DNA of 23,274 nucleotides from Methanosarcinales archaeon (GTDB taxonomy: Archaea > Halobacteriota > Methanosarcinia > Methanosarcinales > Methanogasteraceae). Made by a program: the position numbers and the translations under genes. The DNA lies in NCBI GenBank assembly GCA_030672345.1, contig DAOVGO010000146.1, positions 1-23,274 of the forward strand, given 5' to 3'. Below the pieces are notes generated by a model. The model did no database searches, was not told the origin of the DNA, and worked only from the letters and a program-made list of their open reading frames with translations. Below, piece by piece: positions 1-7,856 of the stretch. The stretch's first letter is position 1, and the number at the start of each line of letters is the position of its first letter.

Positions 1-394
1 CCACGTTGTGGAGTACTTTTGAGAGATTCTTCGTGTTTAGATGTGGTTTGATATCTTCTGCATTATAGAGTTTTTCCCATGCATCTTTTGCCCGTTTTAA
101 CGGTACAATGCCTGTGACGCGCACCACGGCAAGAGCATATACCTCCTTCCAGCAGTCAGGAAAGCCTTCTCTCAATAGAGGCTTGAGATCTTTCATCATC
201 TCATGCAGCAGCATTGAGTTGCCGTATTCTGTGATGTTTCGGATGTTGGAAGGCTGTCTTTTGCCGGATTTGATCAACCCCTTATCAGGATCGAGTTTTC
301 CAAGATATTTTGAGGTTTTTCTTGGTTTTTTGAGTTCTTTATCCCAGTAAGTGGTTGAATGATAGATGTAGTGATTTTTTCCCTGCGTCTTCAT
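1..394 (-). CDS. IS4-type DDE transposase, N-terminal part, cut by the window edge
   Basis: An open frame of 131 codons runs from an ATG at 394 leftward off the window with no stop. The N-terminus carries a Y-W-D-K-E-L-K-K-P-R-K-T-S-K-Y-L-G-K-L-D-P-D block, the usual opening of IS4/IS1634-family transposases of methanogenic archaea, followed by a helical region ending near L-S-K-V-L-H-N-V. The catalytic DDE core would lie outside the window, so it is unknown whether the element is intact. The frame stays open upstream of 394 as well (toward 545), so the start is not certain; 394 is chosen because family members begin just before this block. No terminal inverted repeat could be identified in 395-570. 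Family assignment is by resemblance only. Confidence 0.65.
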   Translation of the reverse strand, partial: MKTQGKNHYIYHSTTYWDKELKKPRKTSKYLGKLDPDKGLIKSGKRQPSNIRNITEYGNSMLLHEMMKDLKPLLREGFPDCWKEVYALAVVRVTGIVPLKRAKDAWEKLYNAEDIKPHLNTKNLSKVLHNV

Positions 395-533
395 TCGGCT
401 CCATCGTAAGAGGGAAATGTACGAGGTCAGCAGAAGGAGAGGAGCGATATCGATCTTCTGGTTGAGTTTGAAAAACCTGTAAGTCTTCTGGGACACTGCC
501 GGCTTTTTACAGTTCAGGGCTGGCACCTCGCAA

Positions 534-542
534 TACCTATAT
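534..542 (+). promoter_or_regulatory. Candidate TATA box for hel308
   Basis: CCTATATCC lies about 30 bases before the ATG at 571 and there is no clear Shine-Dalgarno sequence, which suits a leaderless or nearly leaderless archaeal transcript. The 395-570 stretch otherwise shows nothing I recognise. Confidence 0.35.
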
Positions 543-570
543 CCCTTCTGCCTGGACATAAGACCACATA

Positions 571-2703
571 ATGAAGATACAGGACCTCCCGCTCCCTGAC
601 GATGTCACCCGGTACTACACCAGGACCGGCATCACCGAATTGTACCCGCCGCAGGCAGATGCGATCGAGAGGGGCTTGCTCGATGGAAAGAACATCCTTG
701 CCGCCATACCGACCGCATCAGGAAAGACCCTGCTCGCGGAGCTTGCGATGCTTGATACCATCAGATCCGGCGGGAAAGCCCTCTATATCGTGCCGCTGCG
801 GGCGCTGGCGTCAGAGAAGTACGAGCGGTTCAAAGAATTCAAAAATCTCGGAATCAGGGTGGGAATCTCGACAGGCGACCTCGATTCAAGGGATGAGTAT
901 CTCGGCGACAACGACATCATCGTTGCGACGTCAGAGAAGGCTGACTCGCTCCTGCGCAATGAGACTCAGTGGATGCATGACCTGACCGCCGTGGTCATCG
1001 ACGAGATCCACCTGCTCGATTCGCCTGACCGCGGACCGACGCTTGAGGTCACGATTGCACGGATGCGGCGCATCAATCCGTATATTCACATCATCGCGCT
1101 CTCGGCGACGGTCGGCAACGCGCACGCAATCGCGGACTGGCTCGATGCCGAGTGCATCTCATCTGAGTGGCGACCCGTTGACCTGCAGGAAGGCGTGCTT
1201 CTTGGAGGTACCATCCATTTTTTGGGTCGCGAGACCGAGTTCTCGCTTGCCCGCTCCAAACGCTCCGATCCGGTCGAAGCACTCGTTCTTGATACGCTGG
1301 AGAGCGGCGGGCAGTGCCTGATATTCAATAGCAGCCGCAGAAATGCTGCAAGCACGGCAGAGCGTGTGAGCAGGACGCTTACATCATATAAAACCCCGCA
1401 TCTGGCTGAGCTTGCAGATACGGTCAGGGAGACTGACACCGACGCCGCACGAAAGCTTGCCGGCTGCATCGAGTGTGGGGCGGCATTCCACCACGCAGGC
1501 TTGCTTCCTGAGCACAGGATGATCGTAGAGAACGGATTTCGGAATAACGACATCAAGGTGATCGCATGTACGCCAACGCTTGCTTTCGGGCTAAATCTTC
1601 CGGCGAGAAGGGTGATTATCAAGAGTTATCGCAGATACAACCCGAATTACGGGATGGAACCGATACCGATCCTTGAATACAAGCAGATGGCAGGAAGAGC
1701 CGGGCGTCCGCATCTGGATCCATCCGGCGAATGCGTACTGATCGCAAAATCGTATCCGGAACTCCAGTCCCTGCTCGAGCACTATATTTCGTCCGATCCG
1801 GAGCCGATCTACTCGAAACTCGGCACAGAAAGCGCGCTTCGCAGTCACATCCTCTCTGCCATCACCGGCAGGTTCGGCGCATCACACGACGAACTGATGG
1901 ATTTCCTTGGGCTGACGTTCTTTGCGACGCAGCAGGAGACCTCGCACCTGCGCGGGGTCGTTGAGAACGTTCTTGACTTTCTCCGCGAGAATGGGATGAT
2001 AACCATCTCCGGTGAGTCGATTTCCCCCACAGCCCTTGGAAAACTGGTTTCGCGGCTGTATCTCGATCCTTATGGCGCGGCGGTCATCGTGGACGGACTT
2101 CGCTCGCGCGAAGACGGCAGCGTCAGCGATCTTACGCTGTTGCACCTGATATGCAAGACGCCTGACCTCCGCAAACTCTACCTCCGCAAGAAGGACTACG
2201 AGTGGATTCCTGACTTTGCATACAAGATGCACGATGAATTCACAGAAGTTCCAAACGAGTTCGATCCCGGATACGAGTGGTTTCTTGGCGAGGTAAAGAC
2301 CGCTGCCATGCTCCTTGACTGGGTCGGTGAATCTCCGGACCGGGATATCGAGACACGATTCGGCATCGGCGGCGGAGACATTCGGGGCATCGCCGACACA
2401 GCCCAGTGGATCGCGTATGCGACCGCACAGATCTCTGCCCACATCAAAAGCAGGCACGCGAAGAGCGCAAGAGAACTCACAGAGCGACTGAAATACGGGA
2501 TAAAGTCAGAACTCCTCCCGCTCGTCACCATCCGGGGCATCGGCAGGGCGCGTGCCCGCAAGCTGCGTGAGGCAGGATACGCCACGCCAGAATCGATTGT
2601 TGCGGCTGGCGCGAGGAGGATCGGGAAGGTCGTCGGACAGAAGGTGGCAGAGAACGCGATTGAGGACGTGAAATCGAGTGGCAGGGCAGGATTGTCTGAA
2701 TAG
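571..2703 (+). CDS. hel308: Hel308-type superfamily 2 DNA helicase (ATP-dependent)
   Basis: Archaeal Hel308 is a 3'-5' DNA helicase acting at stalled replication forks, displacing lagging strands and helping recombinational restart. The 710-residue protein has the full set of motifs: Walker A P-T-A-S-G-K-T at 47-53, DEIH box at 144-147, S-A-T at 178-180, then F-H-H-A-G-L, T-L-A-F-G-L-N-L-P-A-R and Q-M-A-G-R-A-G-R-P in the second RecA-like domain. A winged-helix/ratchet region follows, and a C-terminal helix-hairpin-helix (T-I-R-G-I-G-R-A-R-A-R-K-L). Length matches the family, which runs to about 700 residues. The ATG at 571 lies directly before the expected N-terminal motif. It is followed after 65 bases by tpiA, which has its own ribosome site and possibly its own promoter. 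Nothing looks broken. Confidence 0.95.
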   Translation: MKIQDLPLPDDVTRYYTRTGITELYPPQADAIERGLLDGKNILAAIPTASGKTLLAELAMLDTIRSGGKALYIVPLRALASEKYERFKEFKNLGIRVGISTGDLDSRDEYLGDNDIIVATSEKADSLLRNETQWMHDLTAVVIDEIHLLDSPDRGPTLEVTIARMRRINPYIHIIALSATVGNAHAIADWLDAECISSEWRPVDLQEGVLLGGTIHFLGRETEFSLARSKRSDPVEALVLDTLESGGQCLIFNSSRRNAASTAERVSRTLTSYKTPHLAELADTVRETDTDAARKLAGCIECGAAFHHAGLLPEHRMIVENGFRNNDIKVIACTPTLAFGLNLPARRVIIKSYRRYNPNYGMEPIPILEYKQMAGRAGRPHLDPSGECVLIAKSYPELQSLLEHYISSDPEPIYSKLGTESALRSHILSAITGRFGASHDELMDFLGLTFFATQQETSHLRGVVENVLDFLRENGMITISGESISPTALGKLVSRLYLDPYGAAVIVDGLRSREDGSVSDLTLLHLICKTPDLRKLYLRKKDYEWIPDFAYKMHDEFTEVPNEFDPGYEWFLGEVKTAAMLLDWVGESPDRDIETRFGIGGGDIRGIADTAQWIAYATAQISAHIKSRHAKSARELTERLKYGIKSELLPLVTIRGIGRARARKLREAGYATPESIVAAGARRIGKVVGQKVAENAIEDVKSSGRAGLSE

Positions 2704-2768
2704 GCGCACCGGCGTATGCTTTTATGCTGTTTAAAAAACATAAAAACGTTAGATAACAGGAGACCCAC

Positions 2769-3446
2769 ATGATGAAACTCAAAACTCCACTGGTCGTATT
2801 GAACTTCAAGACCTATATAGAAGCCACAGGTGAAAATGCAGTCCGTATCGCTGAGATGTGCGGTGATATCAGCAGAGAAACGGGTATATCGATCATTGCG
2901 GTGCCCCAACTTCCGGATATCCGTGCGGTGGCAGGTACCGGCGTCCCGGTGTTCTCGCAGCATATCGATGGCATCGATTCTGGCAGTCACACCGGGCATG
3001 TGCTTGCAGAGTCCGTGCGCGACGCAGGCGCCACCGGCACGCTGATCAACCATTCCGAACACAGGCTCACGCTCGCTGACATCGACGCCGCGATCAGAGC
3101 GGCACGCCGCACGGGTCTCACAACGATCGTGTGCAGCAACAACGTCGCAACCACCAGAGCCGCTGCAGCACTGGGACCTGATTTTGTCGCAGTCGAGCCG
3201 CCCGAGTTGATCGGTACCGGCATCCCGGTCTCGAGCGCGGACCCTGACGTCGTAACAGGTTCTGTGGACGCTGTTTCGGGAATCGATCCCGGTGTCAGGG
3301 TGCTGTGCGGCGCCGGCATATCAAAGGGCGAGGATATGCGAGCCGCGCTGAAACTTGGCACGGTGGGTGTACTGCTCGCATCAGGGATCATCCGTGCCCC
3401 TGATCCGAAAGCGGCTCTCATGGACCTGATAAGCGGGATCGAATGA
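2769..3446 (+). CDS. tpiA: Triosephosphate isomerase, archaeal type
   Basis: Interconverts dihydroxyacetone phosphate and glyceraldehyde 3-phosphate in glycolysis/gluconeogenesis. The 225-residue length is that of short archaeal enzymes. Asn12 and Lys14 (L-N-F-K-T-Y), His95 in N-H-S-E-H-R and Glu143 in A-V-E-P-P-E-L-I-G are the substrate-binding and catalytic residues, and the phosphate-binding end S-G-I-I is present. An AGGAG ribosome site ends about 6 bases before the first of two adjacent ATGs (2769 and 2772), so either could be used. AT-rich sequence at 2715-2750 (CTTTTATGC, ACATAAAAAC) may hold its promoter. The other triose-phosphate enzyme in the window, gap, lies 4.4 kb away on the opposite strand. 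Confidence 0.95.
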   Translation: MMKLKTPLVVLNFKTYIEATGENAVRIAEMCGDISRETGISIIAVPQLPDIRAVAGTGVPVFSQHIDGIDSGSHTGHVLAESVRDAGATGTLINHSEHRLTLADIDAAIRAARRTGLTTIVCSNNVATTRAAAALGPDFVAVEPPELIGTGIPVSSADPDVVTGSVDAVSGIDPGVRVLCGAGISKGEDMRAALKLGTVGVLLASGIIRAPDPKAALMDLISGIE

Positions 3447-3559
3447 TCAAAATGGTCAAATAACTGGAAAAGGTGTAGTAGCTAAACGCATGACACGAAT
3501 GCCCTGCAGACGTGGATGCTCGGTCACCATTTAATTTGAAGCGGATACAATATACTCTC

Positions 3560-4489
3560 ATGAACGAACCCGCCCGAAGAACAACCAGAAGAGCCGTACG
3601 CGTCATCTGTCTGGCGCTTGTGATGTCCCTGTGCACCCTCCTGTGCATACCAGCCTGCGCCGGAAATGTCCACGAGGCGACCATCTTCTACTTTGATGGT
3701 GACATCGAGACCGGGCGCTCCCTCGATCTGGAACAGGGCTACCAGCTCAGGGTCAGGGATGTCGAGGATGGCGGTGCGACGATCGGCATATCTGACGGCG
3801 GCAAGGAAATTGCGAACCCTGATATATCCAAAAAGAGTTCTTACATATATGAAAAGGAGATCGATGGCGTTAATTACGATATCATGAAAATATCGCTGAT
3901 GGGAACTGACACCGGCTCAAACACGGCTTCGGTGATCGTTGAGCAGTACATCGATCCTGACAGGTCGTTCGATTACCCTTTGATCAGCGATGTATCTGTA
4001 AACATCGGGGAAGGCGACCTGGAACCATTGAAAGAAGGATACGAACTTGGAGTGGCGTCTATTGCTGACAACAACGCCGTTCTGACGCTGTACAGGGGGG
4101 ATGTAACGGTTAAACAGGAAAAATTGTATGAGAACGACCATGATAAGGGGCGGTTCGTTTACATGAAGAAGATCGAGGGAGAGTACCACACCATCCTGAT
4201 CGCGGAACTGGATCGGGTGCTTGGGGATGCGAAAGGCGGGACGGTGTACCTGCGCGGGCTCTCGCAGTTCAAGGATCCGGAATACGTCAGGACCACAGAA
4301 GAGACGGCAGAATCCGCGCACGGGAACGAATCATCGTCGTCACCGCCAGGTAACGGCAATGATAACGACAAATGGAACGTTCGGCTTGCAGAGTCAACGA
4401 CTTTCAGATATCTGCTGAGTGGTTGCGTGTTTGCTGCAATATTTGCATTGATCATCTCGGTTATAAAAACAGGGCAGAAGCGCAGGTGA
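3560..4489 (+). CDS. Exported, membrane-anchored protein with two S-layer-type repeats
   Basis: The protein (309 residues) begins with a twin-Arg-rich stretch and a hydrophobic signal segment ending near A-C-A-G (about residue 34). Two related modules follow, each opening with L-x-x-G-Y-x-L-x-V-x-x-I/V and carrying a long beta-rich stretch; these resemble the S-layer (DUF1608/PF07752) modules of Methanosarcinales surface proteins. A Ser/Pro/Asn-rich linker leads to one C-terminal membrane helix and a K-R-R end, so the bulk should face outside. Full S-layer proteins are usually far larger, so this is probably an accessory envelope protein. An upstream GTG/ATG at 3512 is rejected because it would put a charged tail before the signal. 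TATA-like ATTTAATTTG near 3530 suits a leaderless start. A GNAT gene follows after 4 bases. Confidence 0.7.
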   Translation: MNEPARRTTRRAVRVICLALVMSLCTLLCIPACAGNVHEATIFYFDGDIETGRSLDLEQGYQLRVRDVEDGGATIGISDGGKEIANPDISKKSSYIYEKEIDGVNYDIMKISLMGTDTGSNTASVIVEQYIDPDRSFDYPLISDVSVNIGEGDLEPLKEGYELGVASIADNNAVLTLYRGDVTVKQEKLYENDHDKGRFVYMKKIEGEYHTILIAELDRVLGDAKGGTVYLRGLSQFKDPEYVRTTEETAESAHGNESSSSPPGNGNDNDKWNVRLAESTTFRYLLSGCVFAAIFALIISVIKTGQKRR

Positions 4490-4493
4490 TTGC

Positions 4494-4982
4494 ATGAACA
4501 CGGGTCACGATACGAGTTATCACGCAGATTATCAGATTCGGAAGGCAGTGGTGCAGGATGTGGATCAGGTGCATGAGCTGGTCAATAGCTATGCCAGAGA
4601 CGGGACGATGCTCCCAAGATCGCTTAGCGAGCTATACGACCGCATCCGGGATTTTACGGTCTGCGCAAGCGGCGATCGGCTGCTCGGATGCTGCGCCCTT
4701 CATGTCTGCTGGGATAACCTTGCAGAGGTCATATCCTTTGCAGTGCGGCAGGATGCGCACAACCAGGGCATCGGCGCGCTGCTTCTGCATGCATCCATGA
4801 GCGAGGCGCAGGAACTCGGAATCGACACGATATTCACGCTTACCCGCGTACCCGACTATTTTCGGAGATACGGGTTTGCGGAGGTGGATAAGAAGACGCT
4901 TCCGCATAAGGTATGGAGCGAATGCATCAAATGCCCCAAATTCCCTGATTGCGATGAGGTCGCGATGGTGAAGGAATTATAG
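4494..4982 (+). CDS. GNAT acetyltransferase, probable short-form N-acetylglutamate synthase
   Basis: A 162-residue GNAT-fold enzyme. The acetyl-CoA pyrophosphate loop is Q-G-I-G at 91-94, preceded by the beta-strand 4 segment E-V-I-S-F-A-V. The M-L-P-R-S stretch at 39-43 and the C-terminal W-S-E-C-I-K-C-P-K-F-P-D-C-D-E block (Cys144, Cys147, Cys153) are typical of short ArgA-like N-acetylglutamate synthases, which start arginine biosynthesis by acetylating glutamate. No other arginine gene is visible nearby. The gene starts 4 bases after the stop of the S-layer-repeat gene and is probably co-transcribed, although the two functions have no evident link. An acetyltransferase for another amino acid or small substrate cannot be ruled out. 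Confidence 0.75.
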   Translation: MNTGHDTSYHADYQIRKAVVQDVDQVHELVNSYARDGTMLPRSLSELYDRIRDFTVCASGDRLLGCCALHVCWDNLAEVISFAVRQDAHNQGIGALLLHASMSEAQELGIDTIFTLTRVPDYFRRYGFAEVDKKTLPHKVWSECIKCPKFPDCDEVAMVKEL

Positions 4983-5087
4983 CTGTAGCTGCATGATTGT
5001 CGATTTAACAGGGTATCATACCAGTTGAATCAGTCGAAAGCACCACGGCAGATAAAAAGAATACCAATGAACGCTATAATGCTTGTC

Positions 5088-5429
5088 ATGCCTCATAAAT
5101 GCACCAACTGCGAGCACATCTTTGAGGATGGTGCAGCCGAGATACTGGATGGCTGCCCTCACTGCGGGTGGAAAAAGTTTCTATACGTGCCGGAAAAATC
5201 TGAGACCGAGGACGCCCCTGATACTGAAGCGCAGGTGGATGAGCCGGAAGTGGTGGAAAAAAAGTCTGAGTTACAGGTTGAATCGATCCGCATACTCGAT
5301 AAAGGCTCTTATGAGCTGAATCTCGAAGCACTGCTCGACCGGGAAGAGATTATAATGTCTGTGAAGGAGGACGGACGGTATATCGTGCATCTGCCATCGG
5401 TCTTCGATAAGAGCAGGAAACGCCAGTAA
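5088..5429 (+). CDS. Zinc-ribbon protein (COG3364-like)
   Basis: A small protein (113 residues) with an N-terminal zinc ribbon: Cys5-x2-Cys8 and Cys23-x2-Cys26, the latter in G-C-P-H-C-G-W. An acidic linker (E/D-rich, about 36-62) and a C-terminal module with V-E-S-I-R-I-L and G-S-Y-E-L-N-L-E follow. This matches a conserved archaeal family annotated only as zinc-ribbon containing; its role is unproven. In-frame starts also exist at 5025 (TTG), 5067 and 5079. I chose 5088 because homologues begin M-P-H-K-C and because the TATA-like GATAAAAAG at about 5050-5058 would start transcription close to it. The purS-purQ pair follows 40 bases later with its own TATA box. Confidence 0.7.
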   Translation: MPHKCTNCEHIFEDGAAEILDGCPHCGWKKFLYVPEKSETEDAPDTEAQVDEPEVVEKKSELQVESIRILDKGSYELNLEALLDREEIIMSVKEDGRYIVHLPSVFDKSRKRQ

Positions 5430-5437
5430 ATCCATAC

Positions 5438-5446
5438 ATTTTTATC
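5438..5446 (+). promoter_or_regulatory. Candidate TATA box of purS-purQ
   Basis: ATTTTTATC lies about 26-30 bases before the purS ATG at 5470, and no Shine-Dalgarno sequence precedes that ATG. This is the geometry of an archaeal leaderless promoter. Confidence 0.45.
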
Positions 5447-5469
5447 GCATCGGAGCGATCTGTTATGCG

Positions 5470-5712
5470 ATGAAATACCGTGCCGAGATCACCACGCAAC
5501 TGAAGGAGGGCATGCTCGACCCTGAGGGGGATACGATACAACGTGCGCTCATGCACCTTGGTTATGACGTAAGCGGCGTTCATACCGCAAAGAAACTGCT
5601 GATCGAACTGGAAGCCGACAGCGCCGATGATGCCACGAAAATGCTGGACGAGATGTGCCAGAAACTACTGGCAAATCCCGTGATCCACAATTATTCGATC
5701 AAAATACAATGA
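5470..5712 (+). CDS. purS: Phosphoribosylformylglycinamidine synthase, PurS subunit
   Basis: PurS is the small structural subunit of the three-part (PurS/PurQ/PurL) FGAM synthase, which converts FGAR to FGAM in purine synthesis and helps channel ammonia from PurQ to PurL. The 80-residue length is normal. The K-x-G-M-L-D-P-E-G-x-x-I signature at about 12-24 and the L-G-Y-x-V-x-x-V-x-x-x-K block are present. Its TGA overlaps the purQ ATG (ATGA at 5709-5712), implying translational coupling. PurL is not in the window. Confidence 0.93.
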   Translation: MKYRAEITTQLKEGMLDPEGDTIQRALMHLGYDVSGVHTAKKLLIELEADSADDATKMLDEMCQKLLANPVIHNYSIKIQ

Positions 5713-6401
5713 AATTTGCAATCATCAGGTTTGGAGGAAGTAATTGCGATCTGGATGTACATCACATCTTAAATGATGTCCTTGGCGTTCCTACCGATCT
5801 GATATGGTACAAGGACTCAATCGAGGGATACGATGGGGTCGTGATCCCCGGAGGATTTTCTTATGGCGATTATCTGCGTGCGGGTTCGATTGCAGCAAGC
5901 ACTCAGATCATGGAATCGGTCAAACAGCTTGCGGACGATGGAAAACCCGTGATCGGAATATGTAACGGATTCCAGATCCTTGTTGAGTCGGGACTTCTTC
6001 CTGGCGCGCTCTGCACAAACGTTTATCCGAAATTCTGCTGCAAGTGGGTCGATCTGCGCGTCGAAAACAATGATACCGCATTCACATCGAGATTTGAGAA
6101 AGGCGAGGTCGTGCGGATGCCGATTGCGCATAAGGAAGGGAATTTCTTCGCAGACGATGCCGCGTTAAGCGACCTGAACTCGCATCAGAGGGTTGTGTTT
6201 CGGTACGTCGATTCAGGTGGCGATGTGGTTCCTGCTGCCAACCCAAACGGCTCGGTTGAGAACATCGCTGGGATCGTCAACGAATCCGGAAACGTTCTTG
6301 GAATGATGCCGCATCCTGAGCGTGCATCCGAATCGATACTCGGCTCTGATGACGGGCTTAAGGTCTTTGAGTCGATGGTTGGGTATGTGTTGCAGGGCTG
6401 A
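5709..6401 (+). CDS. purQ: Phosphoribosylformylglycinamidine synthase, glutaminase subunit PurQ
   Basis: Class I glutamine amidotransferase supplying ammonia for FGAM synthesis. The 230-residue protein starts M-K-F-A-I-I-R-F-G-G-S-N-C, the usual PurQ opening. Cys85 in G-I-C-N-G-F-Q-I-L is the nucleophile, and His202 and Glu204 in M-P-H-P-E-R complete the triad. P-G-G-F-S-Y-G-D-Y-L-R-A-G at 47-59 is the oxyanion-side motif. An in-frame ATG at 5655 inside purS is rejected because 5709 overlaps the purS stop as ATGA and gives the conserved N-terminus. A strong hairpin follows the stop codon directly. Confidence 0.95.
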   Translation: MKFAIIRFGGSNCDLDVHHILNDVLGVPTDLIWYKDSIEGYDGVVIPGGFSYGDYLRAGSIAASTQIMESVKQLADDGKPVIGICNGFQILVESGLLPGALCTNVYPKFCCKWVDLRVENNDTAFTSRFEKGEVVRMPIAHKEGNFFADDAALSDLNSHQRVVFRYVDSGGDVVPAANPNGSVENIAGIVNESGNVLGMMPHPERASESILGSDDGLKVFESMVGYVLQG

Positions 6402-6404
6402 ACC

Positions 6405-6424
6405 TCTCGCGCGAAAGCGCGGGG
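6405..6424. terminator. Hairpin with GAAA tetraloop between convergent purQ and trkA
   Basis: CTCGCGC-GAAA-GCGCGGG forms a 7-8 bp stem (6405-6412 with 6417-6424, including T-G wobbles) closed by a GNRA loop, 3 bases after the purQ stop. No long T tract follows, so it may be an RNA 3'-end stabiliser rather than a true archaeal terminator. Confidence 0.4.
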
Positions 6425-6471
6425 CAAACCCATTCCACAGCCGTGATCACCGCCCACCATAGGCAGAAATA

Positions 6472-7806
6472 TCATCCGAACAGCTTCTTCACCTTTGCCA
6501 GTGCCGAAGCCAGCGTGAAGACGATTACCCGGTCACCTGCCTGGATCTGGTGCGTACCCCTTGGCACGATCACCTCATTCCTGCGCACGATCATGGCGAT
6601 GATGGCGCCTTTCGGGAATTTGATCCGGTCAATGGTTTTCTTTGTTATCTTTGAGCCGGGTGATGCGACCAGTTCAACGAGTTCGGCTTGCTTTTCCTCG
6701 ATGGCGGCGAGTGATTCGACCCCCGCACCCGTGGTGACGCGCAGGACACTGTTGATGGTTGCGTATTTCGGAGACAGCGCCGCGTCGATGCCGACCCGCT
6801 CAAACAACTGCATATACTCTGACCGATCGACCTTGGCGATGACTTTCCGGGCACCCAGTTGTTTTGCGAGCAGCAGACAGAGAAGATTCCGTTCATCGCT
6901 ATCGGTTGCTGCAATAACCGCATTCATCTCGCCAGCACCCTCTAACCTGAGCATTGCCTCATCAGTGCCGTCGCCGTGCAGCACCAGCGCACCTGGCAGC
7001 GCATCCGCGATCTCCACGCACCGTTCCGCATCCGCCTCGATGATCTTGAGATCAGTGTTGCCGTGCTTCGCGAGCAGATTTGCGATGTAGAATCCAACGA
7101 TGCCTGCGCCAATGATCAGAACCCTGTTGTGCAGGTTCGGCATGTCGCCAAACATCTCCCCGATCACATCCATCGACTCTGACTTGCCGATCACGATCAC
7201 ATGGTCGCCTTCGTGCATGACATCGCCGCCGTGCGGAATGATCACGTCTTTTCCCCGGACCAGTGCGCTGATAACGCAGCAATCAGGAAACTCAGCGTCT
7301 GCAAGCGATATTCCATCGAGTGCCGTATCAGACCTCACCTTGAACTCGATCATCTCGACCTTTCCGTCGGCGAACGCGTCCATACCAACCGCAGACGGCA
7401 TCGATATGATTCCGGCAACCTCTGATGCAAGCGTCAGTTCAGGGCAGATCATGTAATCGATGCCGATCTGCTTCTGGTTGGTGATCGGCCTGTTGATGTA
7501 ATCGGGATTTGAGACCCTGGCAATCGTCATGCATTCCCTTGCGCCTTTCGACAGCAACTTTGCCGCTATGCAGGCGACGATATTGATCTCGTCGTTGCCT
7601 GTGACCGCAACCAGGAGATCTGCCGGAAAAGCGCGCTTCAAGACATTGACGTTTGCACCATTACCATGAATGACCTGCACATCCAGATCATTCGCTCGTT
7701 CGCAGGCTTCTTCTCGCTTATCGATGAGAATGACATCGTTATTCGCGTACAGTGCTTTTGCGATCGAGTGTCCAACCTCGCCTGCACCGATGGTTACGAT
7801 CTTCAT
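6472..7806 (-). CDS. trkA: TrkA, NAD-binding potassium-uptake regulator
   Basis: TrkA is the cytoplasmic regulatory subunit of Trk/Ktr potassium transporters, binding NAD(H)/ATP and gating the TrkH pore. The 444-residue protein has two RCK units. The first N domain has G-A-G-E-V-G at 7-12 and a first C domain around 145-210. The second N domain has G-A-G-I-V-G at 233-238 and a C domain reaches the end. This double-unit layout is the classic TrkA form. The ATG at 7806 starts at the conserved M-K-I-V-T-I-G-A-G; the frame stays open upstream but only as non-conserved sequence overlapping gap. It lies 50 bases after gap, same strand. No TrkH gene is in the window. Confidence 0.92.
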   Translation of the reverse strand: MKIVTIGAGEVGHSIAKALYANNDVILIDKREEACERANDLDVQVIHGNGANVNVLKRAFPADLLVAVTGNDEINIVACIAAKLLSKGARECMTIARVSNPDYINRPITNQKQIGIDYMICPELTLASEVAGIISMPSAVGMDAFADGKVEMIEFKVRSDTALDGISLADAEFPDCCVISALVRGKDVIIPHGGDVMHEGDHVIVIGKSESMDVIGEMFGDMPNLHNRVLIIGAGIVGFYIANLLAKHGNTDLKIIEADAERCVEIADALPGALVLHGDGTDEAMLRLEGAGEMNAVIAATDSDERNLLCLLLAKQLGARKVIAKVDRSEYMQLFERVGIDAALSPKYATINSVLRVTTGAGVESLAAIEEKQAELVELVASPGSKITKKTIDRIKFPKGAIIAMIVRRNEVIVPRGTHQIQAGDRVIVFTLASALAKVKKLFG

Positions 7807-7856
7807 CCAATCAAGATTGTACTTCGGAGATTTAATGATTTCGCTCTGGAAATCTC

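Noticed and set aside
108..350. 80-codon plus-strand frame at the left end
   Set aside because: It lies antisense to a longer minus-strand frame with clear IS4-type transposase sequence.
2196..3062. 288-codon minus-strand frame across hel308 and tpiA
   Set aside because: Fully antisense to two well-supported genes, low-complexity Cys/Ser/Arg composition, no recognisable domain.
6443..7090. 215-codon plus-strand frame
   Set aside because: Ser/Ala-rich shadow of trkA with no motifs.
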